From Streptomyces viridochromogenes (GTDB taxonomy: Bacteria; Actinomycetota; Actinomycetes; Streptomycetales; Streptomycetaceae), in contig NZ_LGUR01000025.1 of NCBI RefSeq assembly GCF_001270495.1, positions 78,098-142,097 on the forward strand: a stretch of 64,000 nt of DNA. The letters are read 5' to 3'. A model generated the notes under the pieces. That model had not been told where the DNA came from and made no database searches. It was given only the letters and a program-made list of their open reading frames with translations. Position numbers and translations under genes: made by a program. Shown in pieces: positions 33,701-41,610 of the stretch; the first letter of the stretch is position 1; every line of letters begins with the position of its first letter.

Positions 33701-34584
33701 CCGCCGATGGTGGCCGTGATGTAGAAGTACGCGTTGTCCTCGGCGGAGACCTGCGCGGCCACGATCACCGGGATGAGATAGACCACGGCGAGGGAGAACA
33801 GCGAGCCGGTGTAGTCGCCCGCCAGGAACCTCCCGATCTCCCGCAGGGACGGCGGGCGCGTGTGGTCCTCGGTCGCCTTCACATGGCGTGGCACCAGACG
33901 CCGGAACACCAGCCAGCCCAGCGGCAGCACCGACACCGCGATCGCCGCGACCCACGAGACGAAGACCCCGGCGGTCGGGATCGCCACCGCGAAGGCCACC
34001 AGCAGGCCCAGCTTCACCGCGGAGAACACGGTGTTGCCGACCGGCACCCACACCGCGCTGCGCAGCCCGGTCAGCACGCCGTCCTGGAGCGTGAGCAGGT
34101 TCCAGGCGATGACGGCCACGACGAAGAAGAGCCCGCCCGCCGCCCCGTTCAGGAACCGGTACGACGGCCCCCACAGGTCCAGCGTCAGCAGGAACACGCC
34201 CGCCGCCAGCGCCACCACCACACAACTGCCCGCGTACGTCCGGAAGATCAGGCGGCCGCTGTTGCGGCCCGCCACCGGGATGAACCGGGCCAGCGCACCC
34301 GTCAGCGTCACCGCGGTCAGGCCCGCGAGGAACTTCATCGCGGCGATCGCGGCGGAGCCCTGCCCGACCGCGGACTCGGAGTAGTAGCGGGCGGCGGCCA
34401 GCCAGAAGCCGAGCCCCAGTACGGCGGAGATGCCCGTGTTGATCATCAGGGCGTAGGCGTTGCGAAACAGCTGACTGCCCCCGGAGGGCCCGCCCATGCC
34501 GGGCAGGCGGAGCCGGCGCCCCGACTGCTCGGGCGCCGGCGCGTCGGTCGATGCGGGCTCGGTCGTGGTCGTCGTGTCAGACAC
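30727..34584 (-). CDS. Fusion protein: Wzx-type polysaccharide flippase + GT-C-like membrane domain
   Basis: 1285 aa. Residues about 40-445 carry some 12 membrane helices of a polysaccharide exporter (LINTGISAVLGLGFWLAAARYYS, SAAIAAMKFLAGLTAVTLTGALARFIP), the fold that flips lipid-linked oligosaccharides. A charged linker (about 450-610: VEEREPGSEASL, repeated REE(A/P)) follows. A second membrane half (about 615-1285) has around 12 helices, with FATAWQHLGFLDYIDRTGS, DARWSWPGFFAV, SGWVGQDYFSPQGFTYLLYL and a soluble C-terminal part, resembling GT-C glycosyltransferases or ligases. GTG 34584 overlaps the end of the deacetylase gene by 8 nt. One polypeptide may couple flipping to polymerisation or transfer outside the membrane. 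Confidence 0.85.
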   Translation of the reverse strand: MSDTTTTTEPASTDAPAPEQSGRRLRLPGMGGPSGGSQLFRNAYALMINTGISAVLGLGFWLAAARYYSESAVGQGSAAIAAMKFLAGLTAVTLTGALARFIPVAGRNSGRLIFRTYAGSCVVVALAAGVFLLTLDLWGPSYRFLNGAAGGLFFVVAVIAWNLLTLQDGVLTGLRSAVWVPVGNTVFSAVKLGLLVAFAVAIPTAGVFVSWVAAIAVSVLPLGWLVFRRLVPRHVKATEDHTRPPSLREIGRFLAGDYTGSLFSLAVVYLIPVIVAAQVSAEDNAYFYITATIGGTVNLLAINMGASLTVEGSHDPRRLAANTRAALRRMARIMVPVAAVLFFGAPWILGVFGQGYADAATPLLRWFAVGALLRVVMETYFAVLRAQSRTAGLAWLQGLLCALVLGLTLLLLPRMGLTGAGVAEIVSLAVIVTITAPKLYRTVRATSAELPEDAAPDGDLADLGAREVPEGARRRGPAWSLDTDTLALGVHVDFDHLERRPDVRPGPGTPPTGTPPVRPDHRPTWARKPEVGLPVEEREPGSEASLGPAEVDAPFETDFDAGRGEEAVPEEREEAAVREEAVVRQESAVREEPPMPSEEAVRPSDAASLTWRERLLPTRLGVVLGCLLVAALLLYWVPALRLGEADLDGMGGLGLISVLPTPTLLGAALLAVVFASLLWLGREHRALLLVTLLATVVSLHALPALIEVEPRFATAWQHLGFLDYIDRTGSAVPDLDARWSWPGFFAVAAFAAKACGVGDLTEVIRWWPLAMQLLYLVPMFLLVRSMRASWRAKWTGIWIFVLSGWVGQDYFSPQGFTYLLYLVFAAILLVWFRAPGVLWTKRRPGEVEVEPANRRQQAVLLTVVIGLFAASVPAHQLTPFVMLGVLTGLVLIGKSELRGLPILFGVMVTVWIGFLAEPYWSGHFDELFGGVGGVGGNVSSSVSGRIEGGSSTHKLVLYTRVLLAGGVMAFACWGWWRRRFHHYRERSLLVLTFVPFLGFGMQSYGGEMALRVFMFALPGAALLAGLALFPRTGVTAKERDRDKVSLAPLAALMAGLVLMGGFLVARWGNEPFERIRPGEVAAMEYVYAHDDPTVRLLWLSDDPVNVVTPSMPWGAKDMEKVEYLPTLAPADPVLVSGLVKSLKDAGPNSYLMINRGQVTYLRMDVGYSATWESRLIRNLDKRQELKKVFANADVTMYALRKQPAGEVPKADPGPIGPQVTWTPWSVVGGLAAVALILLLMAREIVRVAMEPSVRQLRWLQSSFWFSLPLLAVLLASMVQRFLTIK

Positions 34585-35377
34585 GGGAACGGATGGCCTT
34601 CCGGCGGACCTGTCGGGCTCTGCGGACCACGGCGTACCCCTTGGTGAGGGCGCGGTCCCGGGCGAAGGTACGGGCGATCGCACGGCCCTCGACCATCCGC
34701 CGGAACTCCTCGACGCCGGTGGTGCGGCGCACGGTGAGGCGGGTGAGGGCGTACGGCCCCTGCCGCCGCCGCGCGAGGCCGTTGTTGACGGCGAGCGCCT
34801 GGGCGTACCCCGTCTCGTGCACCGCCTCGCGCACCCGGCGGCTGGAGTAGCCGTACGGGTAGGCGAACGAGGCCGGGACGGTGCCGAGTTCGTCGCTGAT
34901 GATCTCCTTGCAGAGGATCAGCTCGGAGCGCAGCCGGTCGTCCGGGAGCTGGTCGAGCTGCGGATGCGTGTGGCTGTGGCCGCCGATCTCGACGTCCGCC
35001 TCCGCGAGTTCGCGGACCTGGGCCCAGTCGAGCATGGTGTCCAGGCCGCCGCCGGTGTCGTGCGGGCCCTTCAGCCAGCCCGTGGAGACGAACACGGTGG
35101 CCGGGAAGCCGTGCTTGGCGAGCACGGGCAGGGCGTGCCGGTGCACGCCCTCGTAGCCGTCGTCGAAGGTGATCAGCACCGGCCGCTCCGGCAGTGGCCC
35201 GCCCGAGCGCCAGCGTGCCGCGAGATCGGCGGTCCGCACGGGTGTGAGCCCCAGATCGCCGATCAGCGCCATCTGTTCCGCGAACGCCTCCGGCGCCACC
35301 GACAGCTCGCGGGTGGCGTCGTTCGGCGAGGTGGAGACGGCGTGGTACATGAGAATCGGTACGCGCCCGTCGGTCAT
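34577..35377 (-). CDS. CE4 polysaccharide deacetylase
   Basis: 266 aa NodB-homology protein. The catalytic and metal residues are visible: TFDDGY (D72 base, D73 metal) and GGHSHTHPQ (H134, H138 metal), then ASFAYPYGYSSRRV as motif 3. There is no signal peptide; the N-terminus is RVPILMYHAVSTSP, so it probably acts in the cytoplasm or at the inner membrane face on a lipid-linked sugar. ATG 35377 overlaps the stop of the GT2 gene (ATGA), and its own stop overlaps the start of the flippase-GT gene: tight translational coupling within the operon. Confidence 0.9.
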   Translation of the reverse strand: MTDGRVPILMYHAVSTSPNDATRELSVAPEAFAEQMALIGDLGLTPVRTADLAARWRSGGPLPERPVLITFDDGYEGVHRHALPVLAKHGFPATVFVSTGWLKGPHDTGGGLDTMLDWAQVRELAEADVEIGGHSHTHPQLDQLPDDRLRSELILCKEIISDELGTVPASFAYPYGYSSRRVREAVHETGYAQALAVNNGLARRRQGPYALTRLTVRRTTGVEEFRRMVEGRAIARTFARDRALTKGYAVVRRARQVRRKAIRSRV

Positions 35378-36396
35378 CTGCTGTCCCCCTCTGCGCCGGC
35401 CTCCCCCTCGGTGCCGGCTTCCCCTTCGCTCCCCGCCACGGAGTACGCAACGTCGCCTCGGCGGGCCCGGACACTCCCCACGACGTACCCACCGGCCGCC
35501 GTCAGCACCCCCGCGACGATCGCGCCCGCCCGCCCCGCGCCGCCTCGCCGGGCCAGTACGGCATCCCGCAGCCCGCGCGCCACCCCGGCCGGCAGGACCC
35601 GGGTGGTGTAACGCCGCTCGGACTCAAGTCCCTTGTCCGTACCGACACTTCGGGCCACGAGCGCCTTGGACAGGCCCTCGGCGTACGTCCGTGTACGGAA
35701 GTACCGGAAGTGCTCACGCGCCTCGGGCACCCGGTGGTGGATCACCGCCCGGTCGTCGATCAGCAGCACGGCGTCCGGCCTGGCACGCGTCAGCCGGATA
35801 CACAGCTCCGTCTCCTCGCAGCCCAGCGGCAACCGGTCGCCGTCGCGCCCGATGCCGGTGGCGAAACCGCCCGCGAAGTCGAACGCCGTACGCCGGAAGG
35901 AGGCGTTGCCGCCGAGGACGTTGCGCACCTTGACCCGGCCGCGCGGCAGGCCCCGGTAGGTGCAGCCGACGACCCAGTCGAACTCCTCCGGGAACCAGTC
36001 CGGCCGCTTCCCCGACGCCCAGATCGGCTCCGTGCGCCCGCCGACGGCCATGACGTGCGGGTCGGCGTACCCGGCCGCGAAGTGCTTCAGCCAGTCGCGC
36101 TCGGCCACGGCGTCGTCGTCGAGGAACGCGATGACCTCGCCGTACGAGGCGGCGATGCCGGTGTTGCGGCCGGCGGACAGGCCACGGGGGCCCGCGTTCG
36201 CGAGCACCCGTACACCGGTCGTTTCCTTGTACTCCTTGGTCAGCCGGTCCAGGAGCGCCGCGTTGTGGTCGACGACCAGCAGCGTCTCCAGGGCCGGATA
36301 CGCCTGCGCCCGCACCGAGGAGACCGCCGCGAGGATGTCCTCCCAGCGGTCCTCGGTGTACACGCAGATCACGACGGAGATGTCGGGACCGCTCAA
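35374..36396 (-). CDS. GT2-family glycosyltransferase with C-terminal membrane segment
   Basis: 340 aa. GT-A fold: ISVVICVYTEDRWEDILAAVSSV, nucleotide region PRGLSAGRNTGIA, DxD-type EVIAFLDDDAVAE, then ASFRRTAFDFAGGF and a catalytic region GCEETELCIRLTRARPDA. Similarity is to polyprenyl/dolichyl-phosphate-linked sugar transferases (glucuronosyl- or glucosyltransferase-like). A hydrophobic stretch near residues 290-308 (GAIVAGVLTAAGGYVVGS) and a Glu/Gly-rich tail with repeated EGEAG follow. TTG 36396 is embedded in the upstream gene's stop (TTGA), indicating coupled translation. Sugar donor unknown. Confidence 0.87.
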   Translation of the reverse strand: MSGPDISVVICVYTEDRWEDILAAVSSVRAQAYPALETLLVVDHNAALLDRLTKEYKETTGVRVLANAGPRGLSAGRNTGIAASYGEVIAFLDDDAVAERDWLKHFAAGYADPHVMAVGGRTEPIWASGKRPDWFPEEFDWVVGCTYRGLPRGRVKVRNVLGGNASFRRTAFDFAGGFATGIGRDGDRLPLGCEETELCIRLTRARPDAVLLIDDRAVIHHRVPEAREHFRYFRTRTYAEGLSKALVARSVGTDKGLESERRYTTRVLPAGVARGLRDAVLARRGGAGRAGAIVAGVLTAAGGYVVGSVRARRGDVAYSVAGSEGEAGTEGEAGAEGDSR

Positions 36397-37214
36397 GACG
36401 CCTCTCCCCGGACCGAGTCGAGCACCGGGGAGTGGGTCCTACGGCTGCGCAGGGCACGCCGGTTGGACCGCTCCTTGAGGATCACCTTGAGCACCCTGAG
36501 CCCGTCCCGCACGGCCCGCAGATTGCTCGTGCCGTGGATGCGGAGGTACTCGTGGCTGGGGATCTCCTGCACCTTCAGCCCCGCCTTGACGACCCGGATG
36601 TTCATCAGGGTCTCCACCTCGAAGCCGGTGCAGTCGAGGTCGATCTTGTCCAGGCAGTGCCGCCAGAACGCGTTGTAGCCGTAGCAGAGATCGGTGTAGC
36701 GGGCGCCGAACTTGCGGTTGACGGCCGTGCACAGCGCCCAGTTGCCGAGCTTGCGGATGGGCGTCATGTCGTCCGTGCCGCCGCCGTTGGCGAAGCGGGA
36801 CCCCTTGGCGAAGTCCGCGCCCGAGACCAGGGCGGAGACGTACGACAGGATCTCGTTGCCGTCGGCCGAGCCGTCCGCGTCGACCATCACGATGATGTCG
36901 CCGGTGGCCGCCTCGAACCCGGTGATCAGGGCATCCCCCTTGCCCCGCCCGCGCTGTCGCACGACCTTGACGTCCGGCCACAGCTCACGGGCCACTTCGA
37001 CGGTGTCGTCGGTGGAGTTGCCGTCCACGAGGACGACCTCGTGTATCCAGTCCGGGAGTGTCTTGAAGACGTACGGAAGGTTCTCCGCCTCGTTCATGGC
37101 CGGGATCACCACGCTGACCGGTGGCGCGATGGCCAGGTGCATGGAGACGGGCCGGTACTTGCCGGCTGTGGACGGACCTTCGTCCGCGACCGCCGGGCGC
37201 AGCACAGAGCTCAT
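36393..37214 (-). CDS. GT2-family glycosyltransferase (DPM1-like)
   Basis: 273 aa. VSVVIPAMNEAENLPYVFKTLPDWIHEVVLVDGNSTDDTVEVA and GDIIVMVDADGSADGNEI (DxD) are the nucleotide-sugar motifs of polyprenyl-phosphate mannosyl/glucosyltransferases, followed by DFAKGSRF and YGYNAFWRHCLDKIDLDCTGFEVETLMNIRVVKAGLKVQEIPSHEYLRIHGTSNL. No C-terminal helices are present, so the enzyme is peripheral. It probably charges undecaprenyl phosphate with one sugar for the membrane domain encoded downstream. ATG 37214 with GAGGGA upstream; first gene of a four-gene operon. Confidence 0.9.
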   Translation of the reverse strand: MSSVLRPAVADEGPSTAGKYRPVSMHLAIAPPVSVVIPAMNEAENLPYVFKTLPDWIHEVVLVDGNSTDDTVEVARELWPDVKVVRQRGRGKGDALITGFEAATGDIIVMVDADGSADGNEILSYVSALVSGADFAKGSRFANGGGTDDMTPIRKLGNWALCTAVNRKFGARYTDLCYGYNAFWRHCLDKIDLDCTGFEVETLMNIRVVKAGLKVQEIPSHEYLRIHGTSNLRAVRDGLRVLKVILKERSNRRALRSRRTHSPVLDSVRGEAS

Positions 37215-37604
37215 GAGTCTGGTCCCTCTCGTCCGGTGGACCGCCCGCCCCTGGGCGGCCCGGTATTTTGTCCGGTTCGAAAGGGGGGTATCTCACCTAC
37301 GGCACGGTCGAACGGATCTCCGCGCACGCATGGTGAGCTGGCATGTCTGGCCGGCCACCGATAATCGGCGGCCGGTCGCGCGGCACGACTCGGTCACAAG
37401 TGCGGACACCGTCACCGAGCACCCCCCTACCGCGCCCCGCGCCGGGCCTGTCGCGGTCTTGAGCCCTCCCCTAGAGCCGCGTTTGACAGTCCGATGCGAG
37501 TGAGATGTACGACGGTATTGATGATTGAGCCTGTATGGCAAGAGCTGGAACGAGCTCTCACGTTTTTGTTGGTTTGGCCGTAACCGGCCGTGTTGTCTCG
37601 GCCG
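37215..37604. other. Intergenic region upstream of the polysaccharide operon
   Basis: 390 nt. On the minus strand it must contain the operon promoter; an A/T-rich ACAAAATAC occurs about 45-55 nt before ATG 37214. On the plus strand a consensus-like TTGACA is present (see the separate small-RNA candidate). No protein-coding gene was found. Confidence 0.45.
37483..37567 (+). ncRNA. Candidate short transcript with promoter and intrinsic terminator
   Basis: Plus strand: TTGACA at 37483-37488, 17 nt, then TGTACG at 37506-37511 as a -10-like hexamer. A 6-bp hairpin AGAGCT-GGAACG-AGCTCT at 37541-37558 is followed by TTTTT at 37563-37567, unusual for this genome. A transcript of about 45-50 nt would result. 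The hairpin could instead serve the convergent minus-strand gene ending at 37605. Confidence 0.3.
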
Positions 37605-38702
37605 TCACCGGCGTCCCGAACGGATCTTCCCCATGCCTTTGAGAAGGCGGTCCGCCGGCTCGAACAGCTCCGGCCGTGCCTGCACGGTGTTGCGCAGCGC
37701 GCGGACCGGGGCACGCCGTGCCCGGTGTCCGAACGCGACCGGGTGACGCCGGGTCACCCACCCCTCCGACACCGTCAGCTCGCGTGTCTTCAGGGAGTCC
37801 TTGTACTCCTTCTGGCCCCGCCCGAGGTCCAGGTAGGCGATGCCGTCGGCGGCGGCCGCCTCGGCCATGCGCAGATGCAGTACCAGGCCCGGCGAGTACT
37901 TCGAGAACGCCGGGTCGTAGGCCGGGAACCAGCACGCCAGCACCCGCTCGCCACGCAGCCCGAAGTGCGCGGCGATCGGCTTGCCGCCCGCGTACAGCAC
38001 CGACAGGATCCCCGCGAACGGCTCGGAACGGGTGTGGAACAGCTGCTCCACGAGCCGGGTGATCCACTCGTGCGCGAAGCGGTCGCTGCGCCCCGTCCTG
38101 CGGTACTGCGCCGACTTCCACGCCATCAGCGTGCGCAGGGCCGCCGGATCACGCTCGTCGTGCACATACCGCACGCCGTCGTGGTCCCGGCCCAGCTTGC
38201 GCTCCTTGGCGAGCGTCGACTTCGTGAACTTCGGTGACCGCTCCCGCAGTTGGCTCAGATACGCCTCGTACCCCTGGTCGATGTCCATGACCGGGGACGG
38301 GAACGAGCCGGAGGCCCCCGCCGCGAACGCCGCCTGGCGCCCCACCAGGTGGTCGAACTCCCAAACGGCGAGTCCGCACGCCTTCAGCAGTTCCCGGGCG
38401 TCCCAGGTGAACCCGGGCCGGTGCACGACCCCCTGGGCGTCCGAGACGCCGAGCCCGATGGCCCGGCCCACGCCGGTCGCCGTGCGCTGGAACGGGAAGA
38501 ACGCGGCCGGCTCGCCGCGCTCCCGTACGACCGCGATCCGCACCCCGCGCCGGCAACGGCCGACGGCGAGCGCGAACTCGGGCGAGAGGAACGGGTTGCC
38601 CAGCTCGGGCGCACCCTGAAGATGGGCCTTGGACTGTAAAGAGGTCCATGCCGCCCGGTCGGCGGAGCTGAGCTCGCCGGGGCGGTACACGCTGATGTCC
38701 AC
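37605..38702 (-). CDS. CelD/BcsL-like acyltransferase (GNAT fold, Acetyltransf_6)
   Basis: 365 aa. The two-lobed FemAB/CelD architecture is seen: an N-terminal lobe (GNPFLSPEFALAVGRCRRGVRIAVVRERGEPAAFFPFQRT) and a C-terminal GNAT lobe with PIAAHFGLRGERVLACWFPAYDPAFSKYSPGLVLHLRMAEAAAADGIAYLDLGRGQKEYKDSLKTRE. The last segment is the hallmark of BcsL/CelD proteins that act in extracellular polysaccharide (cellulose) synthesis, presumably adding an acyl group. GTG 38702. It lies one nucleotide downstream of the small membrane-protein gene and upstream of the glycosyltransferase operon, so it is probably part of the same pathway. Confidence 0.87.
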   Translation of the reverse strand: MDISVYRPGELSSADRAAWTSLQSKAHLQGAPELGNPFLSPEFALAVGRCRRGVRIAVVRERGEPAAFFPFQRTATGVGRAIGLGVSDAQGVVHRPGFTWDARELLKACGLAVWEFDHLVGRQAAFAAGASGSFPSPVMDIDQGYEAYLSQLRERSPKFTKSTLAKERKLGRDHDGVRYVHDERDPAALRTLMAWKSAQYRRTGRSDRFAHEWITRLVEQLFHTRSEPFAGILSVLYAGGKPIAAHFGLRGERVLACWFPAYDPAFSKYSPGLVLHLRMAEAAAADGIAYLDLGRGQKEYKDSLKTRELTVSEGWVTRRHPVAFGHRARRAPVRALRNTVQARPELFEPADRLLKGMGKIRSGRR

Positions 38703-38703
38703 G

Positions 38704-39129
38704 TCAGTCAGTCCGCCTTCTCGTCGTACGGCCGCGCAGCCGCCGTACCAGAACCAGCAGGAGAACGAGGGCGCTGATCGTGGTCACGGCCACGATCCCG
38801 CCGGGCACCGACCACCGGTGCACGGCCAGCATGCCCTGGGCCACCAGCATGTTGACGACGACCGCGCCCGCCACGGCGGCCACGGTCCGGCCGAAGGGTT
38901 CCAGCCCGCGCAGCGCGGCGGCGATCGCCCCGGCCGGCATCGCGAGCAGGAAGAACAGGGTGAACGGACCGCGCAGCGGCGAGTCCGAGTCGACCAGCGC
39001 GAGCACCGCGCCGAGTCCCGCCGCAGCCGTCGCGGCGCCCGCGAGCAGCGGCGCCAGGTCCCTCCCCGGCCCTGGCCGCGCACGCTCGGCGCCCTGAGGC
39101 GCAGCTGTCCTGATACGTATGGTCTGCAT
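38704..39129 (-). CDS. Small membrane protein, function unknown
   Basis: 141 aa with about four hydrophobic segments: LAPLLAGAATAAAGLGAVLAL, GPFTLFFLLAMPAGAIAAAL, TVAAVAGAVVVNMLVAQGML and GIVAVTTISALVLLLVLV, ending in a basic tail RRLRGRTTRRRTD. No enzyme motif is visible. ATG 39129 (MQTIRIRTAAPQG) is preferred over an upstream frame start at 39198. Position, one nucleotide ahead of the CelD-like gene, suggests a membrane partner in the polysaccharide pathway. Confidence 0.75.
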   Translation of the reverse strand: MQTIRIRTAAPQGAERARPGPGRDLAPLLAGAATAAAGLGAVLALVDSDSPLRGPFTLFFLLAMPAGAIAAALRGLEPFGRTVAAVAGAVVVNMLVAQGMLAVHRWSVPGGIVAVTTISALVLLLVLVRRLRGRTTRRRTD

Positions 39130-39218
39130 GGGCGACTTTGCCCCCCGAAGCGCCGGATGCCGGGCTTCAATGTGGCTCAGCTCCGTGGGGGCCGTCAAGA
39201 CGTCCCCTGGAACAGGAC

Positions 39219-39251
39219 GTTCCCCGGAGACGGCGCGCGTCTCCGGGGAAC
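39219..39251 (-). terminator. Hairpin terminator downstream of the subtilase gene
   Basis: Perfect 13-bp stem (39219-39231 with 39239-39251) around GGCGCGC, 29 nt past the subtilase stop. Confidence 0.85.
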
Positions 39252-39279
39252 AGTGGGGTTCAGGCCGTGCGGTGCGCCG

Positions 39280-40485
39280 TTACGGCACGAGCTTCAGGAG
39301 CCGGTTGGGCGAACCGCTGCCGGGGCTGGTGACCACGTTGGTCGTGGCGCCGCCGGTCAGGGCCGAGGCGACCGCGGCCGGGGTGGCCGAGGTGTGGCTC
39401 GCCAGGTAGACGGCCGCCGCGCCCGCGACGTGCGGGGTCGCCATCGAGGTGCCGGAGATGGTGTTGGTCGCGGTGTCGCTGGTGTACCAGCCCGCCGTGA
39501 TCGAGGAGCCGGGGGCGAAGATGTCCAGGACCGAGCCGTAGTTGGAGTAGCTGGCGCGGGCGTCGGAGCTGGTGGTGGCGCCCACGGTGATCGCCGCCGG
39601 GACCCGGGCCGGGGAGTACGAGGAGGCGTTGGCGCTGCTGTTGCCCGCCGCGACCGCGTAGGTCACCCCGCCGGCGATCGAGTTGGCGACCGCGGTGTCC
39701 AGCGAGGCGGAGGCGCCGCCGCCGAGGGACATGTTGGCGACCGAGGGACCGGAGTGGTTGTCGGTCACCCAGTCGATGCCCGCGATCACGCCGGCCGTGG
39801 TGCCGGAACCGCTGTTGTCCAGCACCCGGACTGCCACGATGTTCGCCTTCTTGGCGACACCGTAGGTCGAGCCCGCGATCGTGGTGGCCACATGGGTGCC
39901 GTGGCCGTTGCCGTCGGCGGCGGTGGTGTCGCCGTCGACCGCGTCGTAGCCGTAGGAAGCGCGGCCGCTGATCTGCTGGTGGGTGATGCGGACGCCGGTG
40001 TCGATGACGTACACGGTCACGCCGCTGCCCGCCGTGTCCGGGTAGGTGTAGGTGCCCGACAGCGGGAGCGAGGTCTGGTCGATGCGGTCCAGGCCCCACG
40101 GGGCGCTGGACTGCGTGGCGTCCATCCGGACGCGCTGGTTCTGCTCGACGGAGGCGACCGCCGGGTCGGCGGCGAGTCTCTTGGCCTCGGTCGCCGAGAG
40201 GGCGGCGGAGTAGCCGTTCAGCGCCTTGGTGAAGGTCTTCTTCACCGTGCCGCCGTACTCCTCGACCAGGTCTTTGCCGGCGGCCGAGGACGCCTTGAGG
40301 CCGGCCGTCTTCTTGAGCGTGACGATGTAGCTGTCCTTGATCGCCGTGGGGGAGCCGGCGGCCAGGACCTTGCCCTCGGCCGGGGCGGCCTGGGCGGGCA
40401 GGGACGTGAGTCCGCCGACGAGGGCGGCGGTCGCCAGGCTGGTTATCGCGGCGAACCGGATTTTCCTGCTACGCAGTTGTGCCAT
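39280..40485 (-). CDS. Secreted S8 subtilase (proteinase K/aqualysin-like) with I9 propeptide
   Basis: 401 aa. Signal peptide about 1-33 ([23 protein letters not shown]), I9 inhibitor propeptide about 50-122 ([15 protein letters not shown] ... [30 protein letters not shown]), then the catalytic domain with D162 (VIDTGV), H195 (HGTHVA), oxyanion N282 (AAGN) and S347 (GTSMATP). The mature enzyme begins near [15 protein letters not shown]. Extracellular protein degradation is the known role. ATG 40485; AGGAGG lies 11 bases upstream, a little far. The 5' leader carries several hairpins (separate entry). Confidence 0.93.
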   Translation of the reverse strand: MAQLRSRKIRFAAITSLATAALVGGLTSLPAQAAPAEGKVLAAGSPTAIKDSYIVTLKKTAGLKASSAAGKDLVEEYGGTVKKTFTKALNGYSAALSATEAKRLAADPAVASVEQNQRVRMDATQSSAPWGLDRIDQTSLPLSGTYTYPDTAGSGVTVYVIDTGVRITHQQISGRASYGYDAVDGDTTAADGNGHGTHVATTIAGSTYGVAKKANIVAVRVLDNSGSGTTAGVIAGIDWVTDNHSGPSVANMSLGGGASASLDTAVANSIAGGVTYAVAAGNSSANASSYSPARVPAAITVGATTSSDARASYSNYGSVLDIFAPGSSITAGWYTSDTATNTISGTSMATPHVAGAAAVYLASHTSATPAAVASALTGGATTNVVTSPGSGSPNRLLKLVP

Positions 40486-40508
40486 ACGAGGGAGTCCTCC
40501 TCTTGGCG

Positions 40509-40600
40509 GCGCGCATGGGTGGTGCGCGCACATGTGGGGGGTGCGTGCGGGGGCGCACGCACGGCCCGGAACGTCGCGTTCCCGTTCCGGCCGAGGTAAA
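40509..40600 (-). promoter_or_regulatory. Structured 5' leader of the subtilase gene
   Basis: Three consecutive inverted repeats just upstream of the ribosome-binding site: 40509-40515/40523-40529 (7 bp), 40541-40548/40555-40562 (8 bp) and about 40563-40572/40583-40591 (one bulge). As RNA they would form a hairpin series. Confidence 0.45.
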
Positions 40601-40632
40601 GGATCTGTGCTCCCGGCATGGAGGACAAGGGA

Positions 40633-40649
40633 GTTGACGACCTGTCAAC
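40633..40649. promoter_or_regulatory. Palindrome GTTGAC-GACCT-GTCAAC in the subtilase/GDSL divergent region
   Basis: Perfect 6-bp arms between the divergent subtilase and SGNH lipase genes, in an A/T-rich patch. TTGAC on either strand could serve as -35 boxes. Candidate operator. Confidence 0.4.
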
Positions 40650-40797
40650 AATCCTGTCATGGACACGAAATCAAACGGACGGTCAACTCGCAGGATGAGG
40701 CCCTCGATGGGCCGAAAAGTCTTGGCATGGACACTTCCCGTCAACACGCGTAGTTGGTACGACGGTTATGGCAGAGATCCTGCTATAGGGAGGTTCC

Positions 40798-41607
40798 ATG
40801 AGACGTTCCCGACTTTCCGTATACGTCGCCTCACTCCTCCTCGCCGTCGGCACCGCCCTCACCGGGGCTGCCACCGCGCAGGCCGCCGACACCGCCGCCG
40901 CGGGCGGCTATGTGGCCCTCGGCGACTCCTACTCCTCCGGTCTCGGCGCGGGCAGCTACATCGGCGCCAGCGGCGACTGCAAGCGCAGCACGAAGGCGTA
41001 CCCGTACCTGTGGGCCGCCGCGAACTCACCCTCGTCCTTCGACTTCACGGCTTGCTCGGGCGCTCAAACGGGTGATGTCACCGCCAGTCAGCTCGGCCCG
41101 CTCAGCTCCGCCACCGCACTGGTGTCCATCTCGATCGGCGGCAACGACGCGGGTTTCGCCGACATCATGACGACCTGTGTGCTCCAGGGCGACAACGCCT
41201 GTGTCTCCCGCATCAACACCGCTAAGGCGTTCGTCGACTCGACGCTGCCCGGCCGGCTCGACACCGTCTACACCGCCATCCGGAGCAAGGCCCCGTCCGC
41301 CCATGTGGTCGTGCTCGGCTACCCCCGCTTCTACAAGCTGGGCGTGTCGGGGTGCATCGGCCTCTCCGAGACCAAGCGGAGGGCGCTCAACGACGCCGCC
41401 GACCACATCAACGCCGCCACCGAGAAGCGCGCCCTGGACCACGGCTTCACCTTCGCCGATGTACGGCCTACCTTCACCGGGCACGAGCTCTGCTCCGGCA
41501 GCTCGTGGATGCACGCGGTGAACTGGCTCAACATCCCGGAGTCGTACCACCCGACGGCCGCGGGCCAGTCGGGTGGATATCTGCCGGTGCTGGACGCGGC
41601 GGCCTGA
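40798..41607 (+). CDS. Secreted SGNH/GDSL lipase-esterase
   Basis: 269 aa. Signal peptide about 1-29 (SVYVASLLLAVGTALTGAATAQA). Block I VALGDSYSSGLG holds nucleophile S44; GGNDAGF is block III (oxyanion Asn); the C-terminal SYHPTAAGQ has catalytic H251. Six cysteines likely form three disulfides, as in Streptomyces rimosus/coelicolor lipases, which act on esters and phospholipids. GGGAGG precedes the ATG. The 3' end is 3 nt from the stop of the convergent kinase gene, with no terminator between. Confidence 0.92.
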   Translation: MRRSRLSVYVASLLLAVGTALTGAATAQAADTAAAGGYVALGDSYSSGLGAGSYIGASGDCKRSTKAYPYLWAAANSPSSFDFTACSGAQTGDVTASQLGPLSSATALVSISIGGNDAGFADIMTTCVLQGDNACVSRINTAKAFVDSTLPGRLDTVYTAIRSKAPSAHVVVLGYPRFYKLGVSGCIGLSETKRRALNDAADHINAATEKRALDHGFTFADVRPTFTGHELCSGSSWMHAVNWLNIPESYHPTAAGQSGGYLPVLDAAA

Positions 41608-41610
41608 CTC

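Noticed and set aside
31318-34647. 1109-codon open frame antisense to the flippase-GT fusion
   Set aside because: Low-complexity Arg/Glu/Gln/His composition typical of antisense GC-rich frames.
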